A DNA stretch of 62,903 nt, taken from assembly GCA_002709295.1 (NCBI GenBank), contig PAQL01000011.1, positions 77,082-139,984 of the forward strand. The letters are read 5' to 3'. The notes below the pieces were generated by a model that was not told where the DNA came from, made no database searches, and worked only from the letters and a program-made list of their open reading frames with translations. The position numbers were made by a program, and so were the translations under genes. This DNA comes from Phycisphaerae bacterium. Lineage in GTDB: Bacteria; Planctomycetota; Phycisphaerae; Phycisphaerales; SM1A02. Below, one piece after another: positions 19,791 to 30,628 of the stretch (position 1 is the stretch's first letter; every line of letters starts with the position of its first letter).

Positions 19791-21293
19791 ATGCAGTTCC
19801 TGACCATACCGACCGTTCTATGCAGTGCATTCATGCTGTCCTCCTTCGACGGAGAAGGAGGACGTCCTCCGGACTGCGAGGATCTCCCCATCGGAGTCTT
19901 CGATCCGAGCTGGCCGAACACGTACGTCGAATCGGTGGGCAGCGGCTTCCCCGAACAGCTCGACGCCGCGCCGACCGTTCATCGGACTCTGCAGCCGGAC
20001 ATCGTCTGGGAGAGCCTCGTGAGCCTTCCGGATTCGGAGCCGGTCAGTTTCTACGCCAGGGCGTGGACCGCTCCGCTCGAGTCTCCGGGCGAGACCGGAC
20101 TGGTCACCCTCGAGAATCCCGTGTTCGTGCTCACGCTGAGCACCAGCGCATCGGTCATCGACCCGTCATCGAATCCGCCCTTCGGACTGCTCCAGACCTA
20201 CGCACCCCGGTACGTGGACGGGACCTGGGTTCTTTCCGAATACCGGGCGAATCCGGTGGACCAGCTGAACAACCAGTGGGTGACGATCCACCAGCCGAAC
20301 CCGGACAGTTCCACCGGATTCAGCCGGGGGACGATCCTCGACTTCGTCCCCCGATCGCTGGGACTCGACCGTGAATGCTTCAATCCCACGATCAACCCTC
20401 CCGCCGGATCGGGTTCGGATCCCTGTGACGCCGCGATCTTCACCGGGGTGGCGGGAGTGGGCATGCCGTATGCCTTCGCCAACCTCGGAGGGGATGTCTT
20501 CGACTCCTCTGCAGGTGCGCCCTGGTGGCGTCAGCAGCTGTTCATCTTCGTCGTCGAGCGGGATGCCATCATCCGACCTTCGTACAACCCGAACCCCAGA
20601 CGCTCGAGTCCCGCCCTCCGGACCGACGACGGCAGGCCGATCTTCGATCCGAAGGGGCCGAAGGGTCCCGGCTATCGATTCCCGCGTCCCGATGATGACC
20701 TCTGGGACGCCTACCTCGACGCCACCGAGGGGGCGAAGCCCTTCGTGGGCTACTCCGACGGCGTCACCTACGAGGGGAGCTACGGTTTCCGGCAGTGGCT
20801 CGCCCGATGGCAGGAGAACTCGTGGGGAGACCCCCCGGGCAGCGACGACATCGACGACTGGGCCGACAAGGGCGCCTTCCCGTTCTCGAGCATCGGTCTG
20901 ACTCTGAACTGGCCGGGTTTCGACCCGGACCGCGGCTCGATCGCCGAAGCACCGTTCGGAGCCCTGAGTGAGTTCATCCACAAGGGGGGGCAGTCGATGT
21001 ACCTCGTCGGAATCCGCGAGGCACATCAGTACGTCGGCGCCCCGAACGAGTTTCTGGACGAGGTGACCTGGTGTGACACCTGCCCGGGCGATTTGAATCG
21101 CGACGGCGTCGTGGATGGTGTGGATCTCAGCATCCTGCTGACCAACTGGGGAAGCACCTCGACCTGCTACACGATCGACAAGACCCTGCCGACGGTCGGG
21201 ATCGCGGACCTTGCAAGACTTCTCGTCGCATGGGGACCGTGCGGGTGGCCGCTGCCGGAGATGCGACCGCCGGACTGCACGAACGCTCCGTGA
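19791..21293 (+). CDS. Secreted protein with C-terminal dockerin-like calcium loop
   Basis: 500 residues. A weak signal sequence (MQFLTIPTVLCSAFMLSS) opens the protein, and GGAGG precedes the ATG. The main body (20-420) is Trp/Pro/Asp-rich and looks extracellular; I do not recognise its family. The C-terminus holds GDLNRDGVVDGVDL, a dockerin-type EF-hand loop, followed by ILLTNWGS and a second degenerate copy (GIADLARLLVAWGPCG). Single dockerin-like tails of this kind occur widely in Phycisphaerae secreted proteins without any cellulosome, perhaps as surface-retention or secretion tags. Two Cys in TWCDTCPG and others may form disulfides. Confidence 0.75.
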   Translation: MQFLTIPTVLCSAFMLSSFDGEGGRPPDCEDLPIGVFDPSWPNTYVESVGSGFPEQLDAAPTVHRTLQPDIVWESLVSLPDSEPVSFYARAWTAPLESPGETGLVTLENPVFVLTLSTSASVIDPSSNPPFGLLQTYAPRYVDGTWVLSEYRANPVDQLNNQWVTIHQPNPDSSTGFSRGTILDFVPRSLGLDRECFNPTINPPAGSGSDPCDAAIFTGVAGVGMPYAFANLGGDVFDSSAGAPWWRQQLFIFVVERDAIIRPSYNPNPRRSSPALRTDDGRPIFDPKGPKGPGYRFPRPDDDLWDAYLDATEGAKPFVGYSDGVTYEGSYGFRQWLARWQENSWGDPPGSDDIDDWADKGAFPFSSIGLTLNWPGFDPDRGSIAEAPFGALSEFIHKGGQSMYLVGIREAHQYVGAPNEFLDEVTWCDTCPGDLNRDGVVDGVDLSILLTNWGSTSTCYTIDKTLPTVGIADLARLLVAWGPCGWPLPEMRPPDCTNAP

Positions 21294-21318
21294 ACCCCGG
21301 CCTCGGGATCCGGTTCAC
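21290..21318. terminator. Possible bidirectional terminator hairpin
   Basis: GTGAACC (21290-21296) pairs with GGTTCAC (21312-21318) between two convergent genes. There is no T-run on either side, so its activity is uncertain. Confidence 0.35.
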
Positions 21319-22022
21319 GCCCGGCCGATGGCTGCCTGACGCATCACGCAGGAATCGCACCGGCCGCAGGGGGTCCCTTCCGCATCGGGGTCGTAGCAGC
21401 TGATGGTCCGCTCCACCGGCACCCCGAGTTCACGGGCCTTCCGCACGATGTCGACCTTCGACAGCTCCGCGAGCGGGGCTCGGAAACGCGGCCCCTTCCC
21501 CTCGACGCCGGCCCGGGTGGCCAGATCCGACATCTCCTGGAAGGCCGCCAGGTACTCCGGACGACAGTCCGGGTACCCCGAATAGTCGATGGCGTTGATG
21601 CCCAGCCAGATCTCGGCGGCTTCGCGCACCTCGGCATAGGCCATCGCGAAACTCATGAAGATCGTGTTCCGTGCGGGCACGTAGGTGATCGGAATGTCCT
21701 CCTCCGGATCCCTGCCGCCGTGACGGCCGTGGGCGTCGATCCGATCCTTGGGCACCTCGATGTCGTCGGTCAGCGCCGAGCCCCCGAACGCCCGAAGATC
21801 GATGTCCACGACCCGGTGCTCCGCCGCACCGAGCAGAGCCGCGATCTCCGCGGCCCGCTCCAGTTCGATCCGGTGCCGCTGTCCATAGTCGAAGGACAGG
21901 GCGAAGCAGGTGCGTCCCTCGGATCTCGCCCAGGCCAGCACCGTCGATGAATCGAGGCCGCCCGAGAGCAGCACGATCGCACGATCTCCGGGTTTCCCGA
22001 TCTCCCGTTCAGTCATGTTCAT
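21315..22022 (-). CDS. queC: 7-cyano-7-deazaguanine synthase
   Basis: 235 residues, normal for QueC. It converts 7-carboxy-7-deazaguanine to preQ0 with ATP and ammonia, the precursor of queuosine in tRNA. The PP-loop SGGLDSSTVLAWA begins near residue 20, followed by FDYGQRHRIELE, the family segment TYVPARNTIFMSFA and the zinc-binding cysteines in the C-terminus (SCYDPDAEGTPCGRCDSC). No other queuosine genes (queD, queE, queF) are adjacent, and no preQ1 riboswitch was seen upstream. The start MNMT contains two adjacent Met codons without a clear ribosome site. Confidence 0.94.
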   Translation of the reverse strand: MNMTEREIGKPGDRAIVLLSGGLDSSTVLAWARSEGRTCFALSFDYGQRHRIELERAAEIAALLGAAEHRVVDIDLRAFGGSALTDDIEVPKDRIDAHGRHGGRDPEEDIPITYVPARNTIFMSFAMAYAEVREAAEIWLGINAIDYSGYPDCRPEYLAAFQEMSDLATRAGVEGKGPRFRAPLAELSKVDIVRKARELGVPVERTISCYDPDAEGTPCGRCDSCVMRQAAIGRA

Positions 22023-22058
22023 CGGTGCGAGGCTTCGAGAATGAAGCGGGAAGGGACA

Positions 22059-22988
22059 TCAGACCGGGCTCGCCACGGTCTCGAGGATCCGCTGCATGAT
22101 GCGACGCGCGGTGAGGGTGTCCCCGTCATGCATCGCACTGCGGGTGACCACACGATGAGCACAGACCGGAAGCACGTTCTCGACGATGTCCTCGGGAATG
22201 CAGTGATCACGGCCGGCCAGCACCGCCGTGGCCCGCGCGGCCTGGGCGAGAGCGAGCGAGCCTCGCGGACTCAGTCCGACCAGGAGGTCGTCGCTCTCCC
22301 GTGTCGCCTGGGCCAGGGCGATCACGTAGTCGGCGAGACTCTGCTCGATCCGGACTTCGTCGGTCTCCTTCTGCAACGCACGCACCTCATCGACCGAGAT
22401 CACCGGCTTCAGGGACTGCAGCGAGGTCCGGGCCGGTTGCACGTCGAGGATCCGCGCCTCGTCGTCGGGGGAGGGATAGCCGAGACCGATGCGCATCAGG
22501 AAGCGGTCGAGCTGGTTCTCGGGAAGGAAGTAGGTGCCCTCGAACTCGTAGGGGTTCTGGGTGGCGACCACCATGAAGGGATCGGGCAGGACGTGAGTCT
22601 GGCCCTCCGCGGAGACCTGGCCCTCGCTCATCGCCTCGAGAAGTGCCGACTGCGTTCGGGGCGTGGTGCGATTGATCTCGTCCGCCAGCACGATGTTCGC
22701 GAAGATCGGTCCCGGCTGAAAGCGGAAGTCGCCGTTGGATCGATCGAGCACCGCAGCTCCGGTGATGTCGGTGGGCAGAAGGTCGGGCGTGCACTGGATT
22801 CGCGAGAAACCGGCGTCGATGGAACGAGCCAGCGCATTTGCGAGTACGGTCTTTCCGACCCCGGGCACGTCCTCCACGAGCACGTGTCCCCGAGCGAGAA
22901 GGCAGGCCACGAGCCGATCGACCGCCCGGCCGTTCCCCATGTAGACGGACGCGACGGAGTCTCGAAGCGATTGGAGGGTCGGATTCAT
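22059..22988 (-). CDS. MoxR-family AAA+ ATPase
   Basis: 309 residues from the ATG at 22988. MoxR-type motifs are all present: Walker A DVPGVGKTVLANALA (about residue 42), ANIVLADEINRTTPRTQSAL with Walker B, FMVVATQNPYEFEGTYFLP (sensor 1 region) and GLSPRGSLALAQAARA near the C-terminus. MoxR proteins are chaperone-like ATPases that normally act with a von Willebrand factor A partner to activate protein complexes. Here neither a DUF58 nor a VWA gene is adjacent, so it is an orphan. A TATACT box ends 10 nt upstream of the ATG. Confidence 0.9.
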   Translation of the reverse strand: MNPTLQSLRDSVASVYMGNGRAVDRLVACLLARGHVLVEDVPGVGKTVLANALARSIDAGFSRIQCTPDLLPTDITGAAVLDRSNGDFRFQPGPIFANIVLADEINRTTPRTQSALLEAMSEGQVSAEGQTHVLPDPFMVVATQNPYEFEGTYFLPENQLDRFLMRIGLGYPSPDDEARILDVQPARTSLQSLKPVISVDEVRALQKETDEVRIEQSLADYVIALAQATRESDDLLVGLSPRGSLALAQAARATAVLAGRDHCIPEDIVENVLPVCAHRVVTRSAMHDGDTLTARRIMQRILETVASPV

Positions 22989-22998
22989 CGTTCCGTCG

Positions 22999-23004
22999 AG
23001 TATA
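22999..23004 (-). promoter_or_regulatory. Putative -10 box of the MoxR gene
   Basis: TATACT on the minus strand ends 10 nt before the ATG at 22988, so the mRNA leader would be only about 3 nt. No ribosome site fits in that space. Confidence 0.4.
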
Positions 23005-23083
23005 CGAAGCAGATGGTGAGGGCTGTACGAGAGGCCTCTTCGCAGGGAACCCGGACGGGTTCGAATCGAGCGTCTGAATCCCC

Positions 23084-24058
23084 ATGACCGACCAGGACCG
23101 GACCACACCCCTGATCATCTCGACGGAACTCCCCTGCCGTCGGTGCCGCCAGATCCTCTACGGGCTCTCGGTGACCATGGACTGCCCGGAGTGCGGTCTC
23201 CCGATCGAGGAGACTCTGCGGACGTCGATCGACCTCGAATCCCTTCATGGCCGGGCCCTGCAGCAGCCCCGCATGGTCGCCATCGCGGTGATCGCCTTCG
23301 CCCTGTCCACGGCCACGTCGCTGGGAGCCGGGGTGCTGATTCCGCTGATCATCGCCACCGCGGCCAAGGGCCGGGAGGGCGACTTGAATCGGATCACGGA
23401 ACGCCTCCTCGACCAGGTCTCCACCCTCGGAATCCTGCTCCTGATCGCCGCGATCCTGGCCGCCTTCGGGCTCCTGATGTCCCATCGTCCAAGCCGGCAG
23501 TTCGACGCCGAGACCAGACATGTCGGGCGATGGGCCGTGACGATCGGGCTTCTGCTCCTCTCGGCGGCCCTGACCTGGTCCGCGGTGATGGTCGGCTCGC
23601 TCCAGCCCGGAGGCGGCTTCGACCCGGCCCTGCTCATCCTGTTCGCAGATCTGGTGCTGGGACTGGCCGCGATTGCGGGGATCATCGCCCTGGACGGGGT
23701 CCTGAGGGTCATCGGAGCCCGCAGCGAGCAGTACCGCCGGGCGGGACGGGGGGTCCAGTCAGCCAGACCCATGGTCGCGGGCATCGTCATCTCGATCCTG
23801 ATGGGGCTCGGCGGGCTCGTGACCCTCGAGTCATCGTCTCCGGCGATGCTGTCGGGACCGGTCGAGGGGATCCTGTTCGTCCGCCTGGCCCTGGTCGTCC
23901 TCCTTGGAGTGGGCGGGATCTACCTGCTGGCCAATGCGGCCTGGGCGACCGCCCCCTTCTGGCGAGGGCCCTGGAGATTCGATCAGGTGGTCGGCCGATC
24001 ACTCTCCGAATCGCCTGCCAGCATGGCAGACGATCCCCCTTCCAACGACACGGGCTGA
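23084..24058 (+). CDS. Zinc-ribbon membrane protein of unknown function
   Basis: 324 residues. The N-terminus has two CxxC pairs, CRRC at about 18 and CPEC at about 35, forming a cytoplasmic zinc ribbon. Six hydrophobic segments follow (around 65-95, 115-135, 150-170, 180-205, 230-250 and 262-285). The domain order resembles zinc-ribbon membrane proteins that are frequent in Planctomycetes but have no known role. It is divergent from the MoxR gene with only 95 nt between the two starts. No ribosome binding site is evident before the ATG. Confidence 0.7.
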   Translation: MTDQDRTTPLIISTELPCRRCRQILYGLSVTMDCPECGLPIEETLRTSIDLESLHGRALQQPRMVAIAVIAFALSTATSLGAGVLIPLIIATAAKGREGDLNRITERLLDQVSTLGILLLIAAILAAFGLLMSHRPSRQFDAETRHVGRWAVTIGLLLLSAALTWSAVMVGSLQPGGGFDPALLILFADLVLGLAAIAGIIALDGVLRVIGARSEQYRRAGRGVQSARPMVAGIVISILMGLGGLVTLESSSPAMLSGPVEGILFVRLALVVLLGVGGIYLLANAAWATAPFWRGPWRFDQVVGRSLSESPASMADDPPSNDTG

Positions 24059-24321
24059 CCGCCTCCGGTCCCGGGCCGAGATCTGAAATCACTCCTGATG
24101 GCTCGAAATCGCCGAATCCGCACCGGGATCCCCCGTCCGGGGGGCTGGTCGGTTCGAGGCGGAGAGCCGCTCTTTTGGCGCGGTGGTTGTAACTCACCCA
24201 CTGCACCTCCGCGATCCGTCTGGAGGGTGCCTCGCAGTAATCACCAGTCCCTCGTCCGGCCCCCCCCGCCCGGCAGTCGTCAAGGCGGGCGAACCGTGAA
24301 GAACCAGGAGAATCAGACGCC
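24059..24321 (+). promoter_or_regulatory. Region upstream of groEL1
   Basis: 263 bases without a convincing gene. A small hairpin CCCCC/GGGGG (24130-24143) may end the preceding gene. I looked for a CIRCE element (TTAGCACTC-N9-GAGTGCTAA) and did not find one, so HrcA control is not supported. A consensus heat-shock sigma promoter was also not obvious. A clear AGGAG precedes the groEL1 ATG. Confidence 0.35.
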
Positions 24322-26049
<1,728 letters not shown>

Positions 26050-26137
26050 GCCACCCCGTCCGACCGACCACCGCATCACGACACTTCACGAATCGAAACA
26101 CTCCCGGCAGATCGCCGGATGAACAGGAGACAGCAAC

Positions 26138-26428
26138 ATGCCCGTCCGACCCCTCGAGGATCGAATCCTCGTCAAGCCGCTCGAGGCCGAGACCAAGACC
26201 GCTTCGGGGATCTTCCTCCCGGAGAGCGCCAAGGAGAAGCCCATGCAGGGCAAGGTCGTCACGACCGGCCCCGGCAAGCTGCTCGACAACGGCGAGCGCG
26301 TGACCCCCGGTGTGAAGAAGGGCGACGTCGTGGTCTACGGCAAGTACTCCGGTACCGAGGTCGAGATCAAGAACGTGACCCACCTCATCGTTCGCGAAAG
26401 CGAGCTTCTCGGCGTGATCGAAGGCTGA
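26138..26428 (+). CDS. groES: Co-chaperonin GroES
   Basis: 96 residues, the usual length. It caps GroEL. Typical segments are [19 protein letters not shown], the mobile loop [18 protein letters not shown] (residues around 20-36) and the roof and C-terminal region [17 protein letters not shown] strong CAGGAG ribosome site lies 11 nt before the ATG. It lies between two different groEL genes, an order unlike the usual groES-groEL. Confidence 0.97.
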   Translation: MPVRPLEDRILVKPLEAETKTASGIFLPESAKEKPMQGKVVTTGPGKLLDNGERVTPGVKKGDVVVYGKYSGTEVEIKNVTHLIVRESELLGVIEG

Positions 26429-26483
26429 CTCCGGTCGGTCCGTCACGCAGATCCAAGCCAAGTATCCAAGGGAAGATCCCAGG

Positions 26484-28097
26484 ATGACCAGCAAGCAGAT
26501 GATGTTCGACTCCGAGGCCCGAGCCGAGTTCAAGGCCGGCGTCGATAAGCTCGCCTCCGCCGTCGCGGTGACCATGGGCCCCGCAGGCCACAACGTCGTG
26601 ATGGAGAAGTCCTACGGCGGCCCCGCGGTGACCAAGGACGGCGTCAGTGTCGCGAAGGAGGTCGATCTTCCCGGCCCCTTCGAGAACATGGGCGCCAAGA
26701 TGGTCCAGCAGGTGGCCAAGAAGACCGCGGACGTGGCCGGTGACGGCACCACCGCCGCGACGGTCCTCGCCGCCGCCATCTACGACCGTGGACTCAAGAC
26801 CGTCGCCAGCGGTGCCAACGCCGTCGCGGTCCAGCGCGGCATCAACGCCGCAGCGTCGATCGCCTGCGATGCCATCAACAGCATGGCCTCGAAGTGCCGC
26901 GGGAAGGCCGACCTCCAGAAGGTCGCCTCGGTGAGCGCCAATCACGACACGGCGATCGGCTCGATGGTCGCGGAAGCGATCGACAAGGTCGGAGCCGAAG
27001 GCGTGGTCGAGGTCGAGGAGGGCAAGACCGCCGAGACCATGCTCGACTACGTCGAGGGCATGAACTTCGACAAGGGCTACCTCAGCCCCTACTTCATGAC
27101 CGATCCCAAGAAGGCCGAGGCGGTCATCGAGAAGCCGCTGATCCTCATCCACGAGAAGAAGATCTCCAATCTCGCCGACCTTCTCCCCCTGCTCAACAAG
27201 ATCGCGGGCTCCGGCAAGCCGCTCCTGATCATCGCCGAGGACGTCGACAACGAGGCCCTCGCCGCCCTGGTCGTGAACCGGCTTCGCGGAGTCCTCGAGG
27301 TCTGTGCGGTCAAGGCTCCGGGCTTCGGCGACCGTCGCAAGGCCATGCTCGGAGACATCGCCACCCTCACCGGCGGCACGTTCTTCAGTGAGGATCTCGG
27401 CCGAAGCCTCGAAGACGTCGAGGTCGCCGAACTCGGCACCGCCCGCAAGGTCGTCGTCACCAAGGACGACACGACCATGATCGAAGGTGCCGGCAAGAAG
27501 AAGGACATCGAGTCCCGTGCCGGCCAGATCCGGGCCCAGTACGAGCGTTCGACCAGCGACTACGACCGCGAGAAGCTCCAGGAGCGTCTTGCGAAGCTCA
27601 CCGGCGGAGTCGCCATCATCTCGGTCGGCGGTGCCACCGAGATCGAGATGAAGGAACGCAAGGACCGCGTCGACGATGCGCTCGCCGCGACCCGGGCCGC
27701 CGCCAAGGAGGGATACGTCCCCGGTGGAGGCGTCTCGTTCCTTCGAGCGATCGACGACGTCGTCGAGAGCCGTCGCAAGGGCAAGGGCGATGAGAAGTTC
27801 GGCTACGACATCGTGGCCGAGGCCCTCGAGGCTCCGGCACACCGCATCGCCCTGAATGCCGGCGTGGATGGAGACCTCGCGGTCTCGAAGATCCTCGAAG
27901 CGAAGGGGAGCAACGGCTTCAACGCGTCGACCGGCGACTACGCCGATCTCGTGAAGGCCGGGATCATCGATCCCGCCCTCGTGGCCACGACCGCTCTTTC
28001 GAACGCCGCGAGCGTCGCCGGACTCATGCTCACCACCGATGTCGTCCTGACCGAGCTCAAGGACGACACCGAACCGGTGCAGGGCGCGATCTCCTGA
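26484..28097 (+). CDS. groEL: Chaperonin GroEL, second copy, without GGM tail
   Basis: 537 residues. The ATP motif [17 protein letters not shown], the apical segment [11 protein letters not shown] (with the Tyr retained) and [15 protein letters not shown] are intact, so it should be an active chaperonin. It is clearly diverged from the first copy and ends in [15 protein letters not shown] with no GGM repeats, a tail lost in several paralogous GroELs. It probably has a narrower client range or is used under different conditions. A ribosome site AAGGGAAG lies upstream. A strong hairpin follows 34 nt after its stop. Confidence 0.95.
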   Translation: MTSKQMMFDSEARAEFKAGVDKLASAVAVTMGPAGHNVVMEKSYGGPAVTKDGVSVAKEVDLPGPFENMGAKMVQQVAKKTADVAGDGTTAATVLAAAIYDRGLKTVASGANAVAVQRGINAAASIACDAINSMASKCRGKADLQKVASVSANHDTAIGSMVAEAIDKVGAEGVVEVEEGKTAETMLDYVEGMNFDKGYLSPYFMTDPKKAEAVIEKPLILIHEKKISNLADLLPLLNKIAGSGKPLLIIAEDVDNEALAALVVNRLRGVLEVCAVKAPGFGDRRKAMLGDIATLTGGTFFSEDLGRSLEDVEVAELGTARKVVVTKDDTTMIEGAGKKKDIESRAGQIRAQYERSTSDYDREKLQERLAKLTGGVAIISVGGATEIEMKERKDRVDDALAATRAAAKEGYVPGGGVSFLRAIDDVVESRRKGKGDEKFGYDIVAEALEAPAHRIALNAGVDGDLAVSKILEAKGSNGFNASTGDYADLVKAGIIDPALVATTALSNAASVAGLMLTTDVVLTELKDDTEPVQGAIS

Positions 28098-28130
28098 TCC
28101 CCCCTGCCCCGGCCGATCCGGGCGAATCAG

Positions 28131-28166
28131 GCGGGGGATCGCGATCCGAGGATCGTGATCCCCCGC
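28131..28166 (+). terminator. Strong hairpin between groEL2 and dnaJ (terminator or attenuator)
   Basis: GCGGGGGATC (28131-28140) pairs perfectly with GATCCCCCGC (28157-28166). Inside, CGATC pairs with GATCG closing a CGAG loop, with one G-U pair between the two stems, about 16 bp in all. A third copy GATCCCCCC at 28096-28104, overlapping the groEL2 stop, can pair with the same GGGGGATC arm. The two hairpins are therefore mutually exclusive. There is no U-tract after the stem, so it may attenuate, stabilise or process the message rather than simply terminate it. Confidence 0.6.
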
Positions 28167-28212
28167 TCGCTCGGAATCGTCCGCTACCGACCCTGCGGCA
28201 CGGATACGCACG

Positions 28213-29355
28213 ATGACGACCACCCGTTGCTACTACGAAGTGCTCTCGGTCGAACGAGATGCCTCGGGTGACGAGATCAAGCGTTCCTATCGACGCCTCG
28301 CGATGAAGTACCACCCGGACCGGAATCCGGGCGATGACGAGGCGGAGATCTCCTTCAAGGAATGCGCCGAGGCGTACGAGGTCCTCTCCGATCCGGATCG
28401 CCGAAGCCGCTACGACCAGTACGGCCACGAGGGGCTGCGCGGCACCGCCGGCCACGACTTCAACCGGATGAACGTCGAGGACATCTTCTCGATGTTCAAC
28501 GACATCTTCGGCGGGGGTGGCGGCGGACAGCGACGCGGCCGAAGAGGTCCCGCACGAGGCTTCGATCTCGAGACCGGAATCGAGATCACCCTCGAGGAGA
28601 CGCTCGAGGGAACCACCCGCGAGGTGGAGTTCCGCAGACTCGACGTCTGCAATCCCTGCGAGGGCGGAGGCGCCAAGCCGGGCACCAGGCCCGTCAAGTG
28701 CCCCACCTGCGAGGGCGCGGGCAAGGTCGAGCAGGCCGGGCTCGGCGGCATGTTCCGCATGGTCGTCGCCTGCCCGAACTGCCGGGGCCGGGGCGAGGTC
28801 ATCACCGAACACTGCGGGGAATGTCGCGGAAGCGGCAGGATCTCCGTTCGTCGCTCCCTCGAGGTCAGGATTCCCGCCGGAATCAGCCACGGCCAGGTCA
28901 TCCGGGTCCAGGGCGAAGGCGAGCCCCCGCGACCCGAGGATCAGCCCAACGGAGATGGACCGCGAGGCGATCTGCACGTGGTCGTCTCGGTCGAGGATCA
29001 CGACCGATTCCAACGGGACGGAAACGACCTCGTCACCGTGGTCCCCATGGCCTTCGCCCAGGCCGCCCTTGGCGCCACGATCGAGGTCGGCCTGCTCGAG
29101 GGAGGCACCACGGAGATCCAGATCCCGCCCGGCACCCAGCACGGCCAGATCATGAGAGTGCCGAACCTTGGCGCTCCGAATCTGAGAAACCCGGAACACC
29201 GCGGCGATCTGGTCGTGATCCTGCAGCTCGTCGTCCCGAGGAAGCTCGATGAGACCCAGCGGGAACTGCTCACGCAGTTCGCCGAGACCGAGAGCCTCGA
29301 GGTGGATCACAAGTCGCCCGGCCTGTGGAGCCGGATCAAGGACACCTTCTCCTGA
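28213..29355 (+). CDS. dnaJ: Chaperone DnaJ
   Basis: 380 residues, the normal length of a full type I J-protein. The J-domain contains the HPD motif in [14 protein letters not shown] (residues about 36-49). A short Gly-rich linker ([10 protein letters not shown]) follows. Four zinc-finger repeats of the CxxCxGxG type are complete: [24 protein letters not shown] and CGECRGSG. The C-terminal substrate domains follow. It stimulates DnaK ATPase and delivers unfolded proteins. DnaK itself is not in the window. The next gene is grpE, 41 nt downstream. Confidence 0.96.
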   Translation: MTTTRCYYEVLSVERDASGDEIKRSYRRLAMKYHPDRNPGDDEAEISFKECAEAYEVLSDPDRRSRYDQYGHEGLRGTAGHDFNRMNVEDIFSMFNDIFGGGGGGQRRGRRGPARGFDLETGIEITLEETLEGTTREVEFRRLDVCNPCEGGGAKPGTRPVKCPTCEGAGKVEQAGLGGMFRMVVACPNCRGRGEVITEHCGECRGSGRISVRRSLEVRIPAGISHGQVIRVQGEGEPPRPEDQPNGDGPRGDLHVVVSVEDHDRFQRDGNDLVTVVPMAFAQAALGATIEVGLLEGGTTEIQIPPGTQHGQIMRVPNLGAPNLRNPEHRGDLVVILQLVVPRKLDETQRELLTQFAETESLEVDHKSPGLWSRIKDTFS

Positions 29356-29396
29356 TCGAGATCGATGGCGTCAGACGGCGCCGACGGAGACCGCAC

Positions 29397-30020
29397 ATGG
29401 CCCCGGAACACGAAACAGACGCTTCCGCCGAGGATCCCGAGACCGAAGCCCCCTCCAACCAGATCGATGCGTTGGAGATCGAGGCGTTCCTGGTCGAACT
29501 CGGCGTCGAGGATTCCGTGATCGATGCCACGCCTCCCGAGAGCCGCGAGATCATCTTCCGACTCGCCTCCGAACGGCGCGAGTCCGATGATGCCCGCATG
29601 AGGGCGCTCGCCGACTTCCGCAACTTCCAGCGGCGGTCGATCGAGAACGAGTCCCGGGCTCGACGCGAGGGCTCGGCGGAACTGGTGAAGAGTCTTCTCC
29701 CCGCGATCGATCATTTCGACCTCGCGTTGCAGGCCGCGGAGACCGCCACGACCGTCGACCAGGTCGTCACCGGGGTGCGGATGGTGCGGGACGAGATCGT
29801 TCGAGCCATGGAGAGCCAGGGGATCGCCGAGATCACCGCGGGCAGCGGCAGCGAGTTCGAGCCCGGTCGGCACGAAGCGATCGGCACCCTCCCCGCCGCC
29901 CAGGTGGAGGGGGACCCGGAACCGGGAACCGTCGCGGTCACGGTCAGTCCGGGATTCGCGATCGGCGACTACGTGCTTCGTCCCGCCAAGGTCATGCTGG
30001 TGGCCGAAAGCGGTTCCTGA
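29397..30020 (+). CDS. grpE: Nucleotide exchange factor GrpE
   Basis: 207 residues from the ATG at 29397, chosen because GGAG lies 7 nt before it; the frame is open further upstream without such a site. The N-terminus is acidic, followed by a long helix (about 60-110) and the family segment ADFRNFQRRSIENES, then LLPAIDHFDLALQ and the beta domain with FEPGRHEAIGTLPAAQVE and VTVSPGFAIGDYVLRPAKV. GrpE releases ADP from DnaK. It lies between dnaJ and fmdB in the same direction, so the stress genes probably form one unit. Confidence 0.93.
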   Translation: MAPEHETDASAEDPETEAPSNQIDALEIEAFLVELGVEDSVIDATPPESREIIFRLASERRESDDARMRALADFRNFQRRSIENESRARREGSAELVKSLLPAIDHFDLALQAAETATTVDQVVTGVRMVRDEIVRAMESQGIAEITAGSGSEFEPGRHEAIGTLPAAQVEGDPEPGTVAVTVSPGFAIGDYVLRPAKVMLVAESGS

Positions 30021-30029
30021 ACCTTCACG

Positions 30030-30584
30030 ATGCCGACCTACGACTACGTCTGCGACGCCTGCGGGCATGCCTTCGAGCTCTTCCAGTCGATCACCGCGGA
30101 TCCGGAGAAGACCTGCCCCGAATGCGGTCGGAGGAAGCTGCGTCGTCTGATCGGAACCGGAGCGGCGATCCTCGTGGGTGGCCGATCCAGCGGCTCCGAA
30201 TCAGCCCCGCCCGATTCGGGCGGTTCCGGAGGCGAGGAATCGGAGAGTTCCTCCGACAGCTCGAGCAGCGGCGGGACCGGAAAGGACTCCGGGAACGGCG
30301 CCACAACCTCGGAGAAGCCCGCCCCCGAGAAGAAGATCTCGGGATCGACCTCGACTCCCACTCACGAGGCTCGGGAGGGCCGTGGCGTCGGCAACCTCGT
30401 CGATGCGGTCCGCCGCCAGCGGAAGGAGGGCTCGAGCGAGTCGAAGAGGAAGTCCTCGGAGCCCGGTGCGAAGAAGGCCGAGAAGAAGACGTCGAAGAAA
30501 TCATCAGGAAAGTCCACCGGACGACCAGGCAGCGCTGGAAAGAGCGGGCGTGGAGGTTCCGGAGGCTCGAAGTCGAAGAAGTGA
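30030..30584 (+). CDS. FmdB-type zinc-ribbon protein with long low-complexity tail
   Basis: 184 residues. The first 45 match the FmdB regulatory-protein family: MPTYDYVCDACGHAFELFQS, then CPECGRRKLRRLIG, giving two CxxC pairs that bind zinc. Typical members have 70-110 residues. Here about 140 further residues are disordered: a Ser/Gly/Glu stretch, then a Lys/Ser/Gly-rich basic tail ending in GGSKSKK. The tail suggests nucleic-acid binding but no function is known. It starts 9 nt after the grpE stop and so is probably cotranscribed. Confidence 0.8.
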   Translation: MPTYDYVCDACGHAFELFQSITADPEKTCPECGRRKLRRLIGTGAAILVGGRSSGSESAPPDSGGSGGEESESSSDSSSSGGTGKDSGNGATTSEKPAPEKKISGSTSTPTHEAREGRGVGNLVDAVRRQRKEGSSESKRKSSEPGAKKAEKKTSKKSSGKSTGRPGSAGKSGRGGSGGSKSKK

Positions 30585-30616
30585 CCCGGCGCGCCGGAGC
30601 CCCCCTTCCCCCCTGC

Positions 30617-30622
30617 TAGCAT
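30617..30622 (+). promoter_or_regulatory. -10 box of leaderless rnr
   Basis: TAGCAT is followed by six C residues and then the ATG at 30629. The pyrimidine-only stretch excludes a ribosome binding site. Confidence 0.5.
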
Positions 30623-30628
30623 CCCCCC

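Noticed and set aside
21994-22058. preQ1 riboswitch near queC
   Set aside because: No C-rich pseudoknot-like leader with an A-rich tail was visible, and the space is short.
23057-23067. GGGTTCGAATC resembling a tRNA T-arm
   Set aside because: No acceptor, D or anticodon stems could be built around it. It lies just before the 23084 gene start.
24059-24321. CIRCE-type heat-shock operator before groEL1
   Set aside because: No inverted repeat of the TTAGCACTC/GAGTGCTAA type is present.
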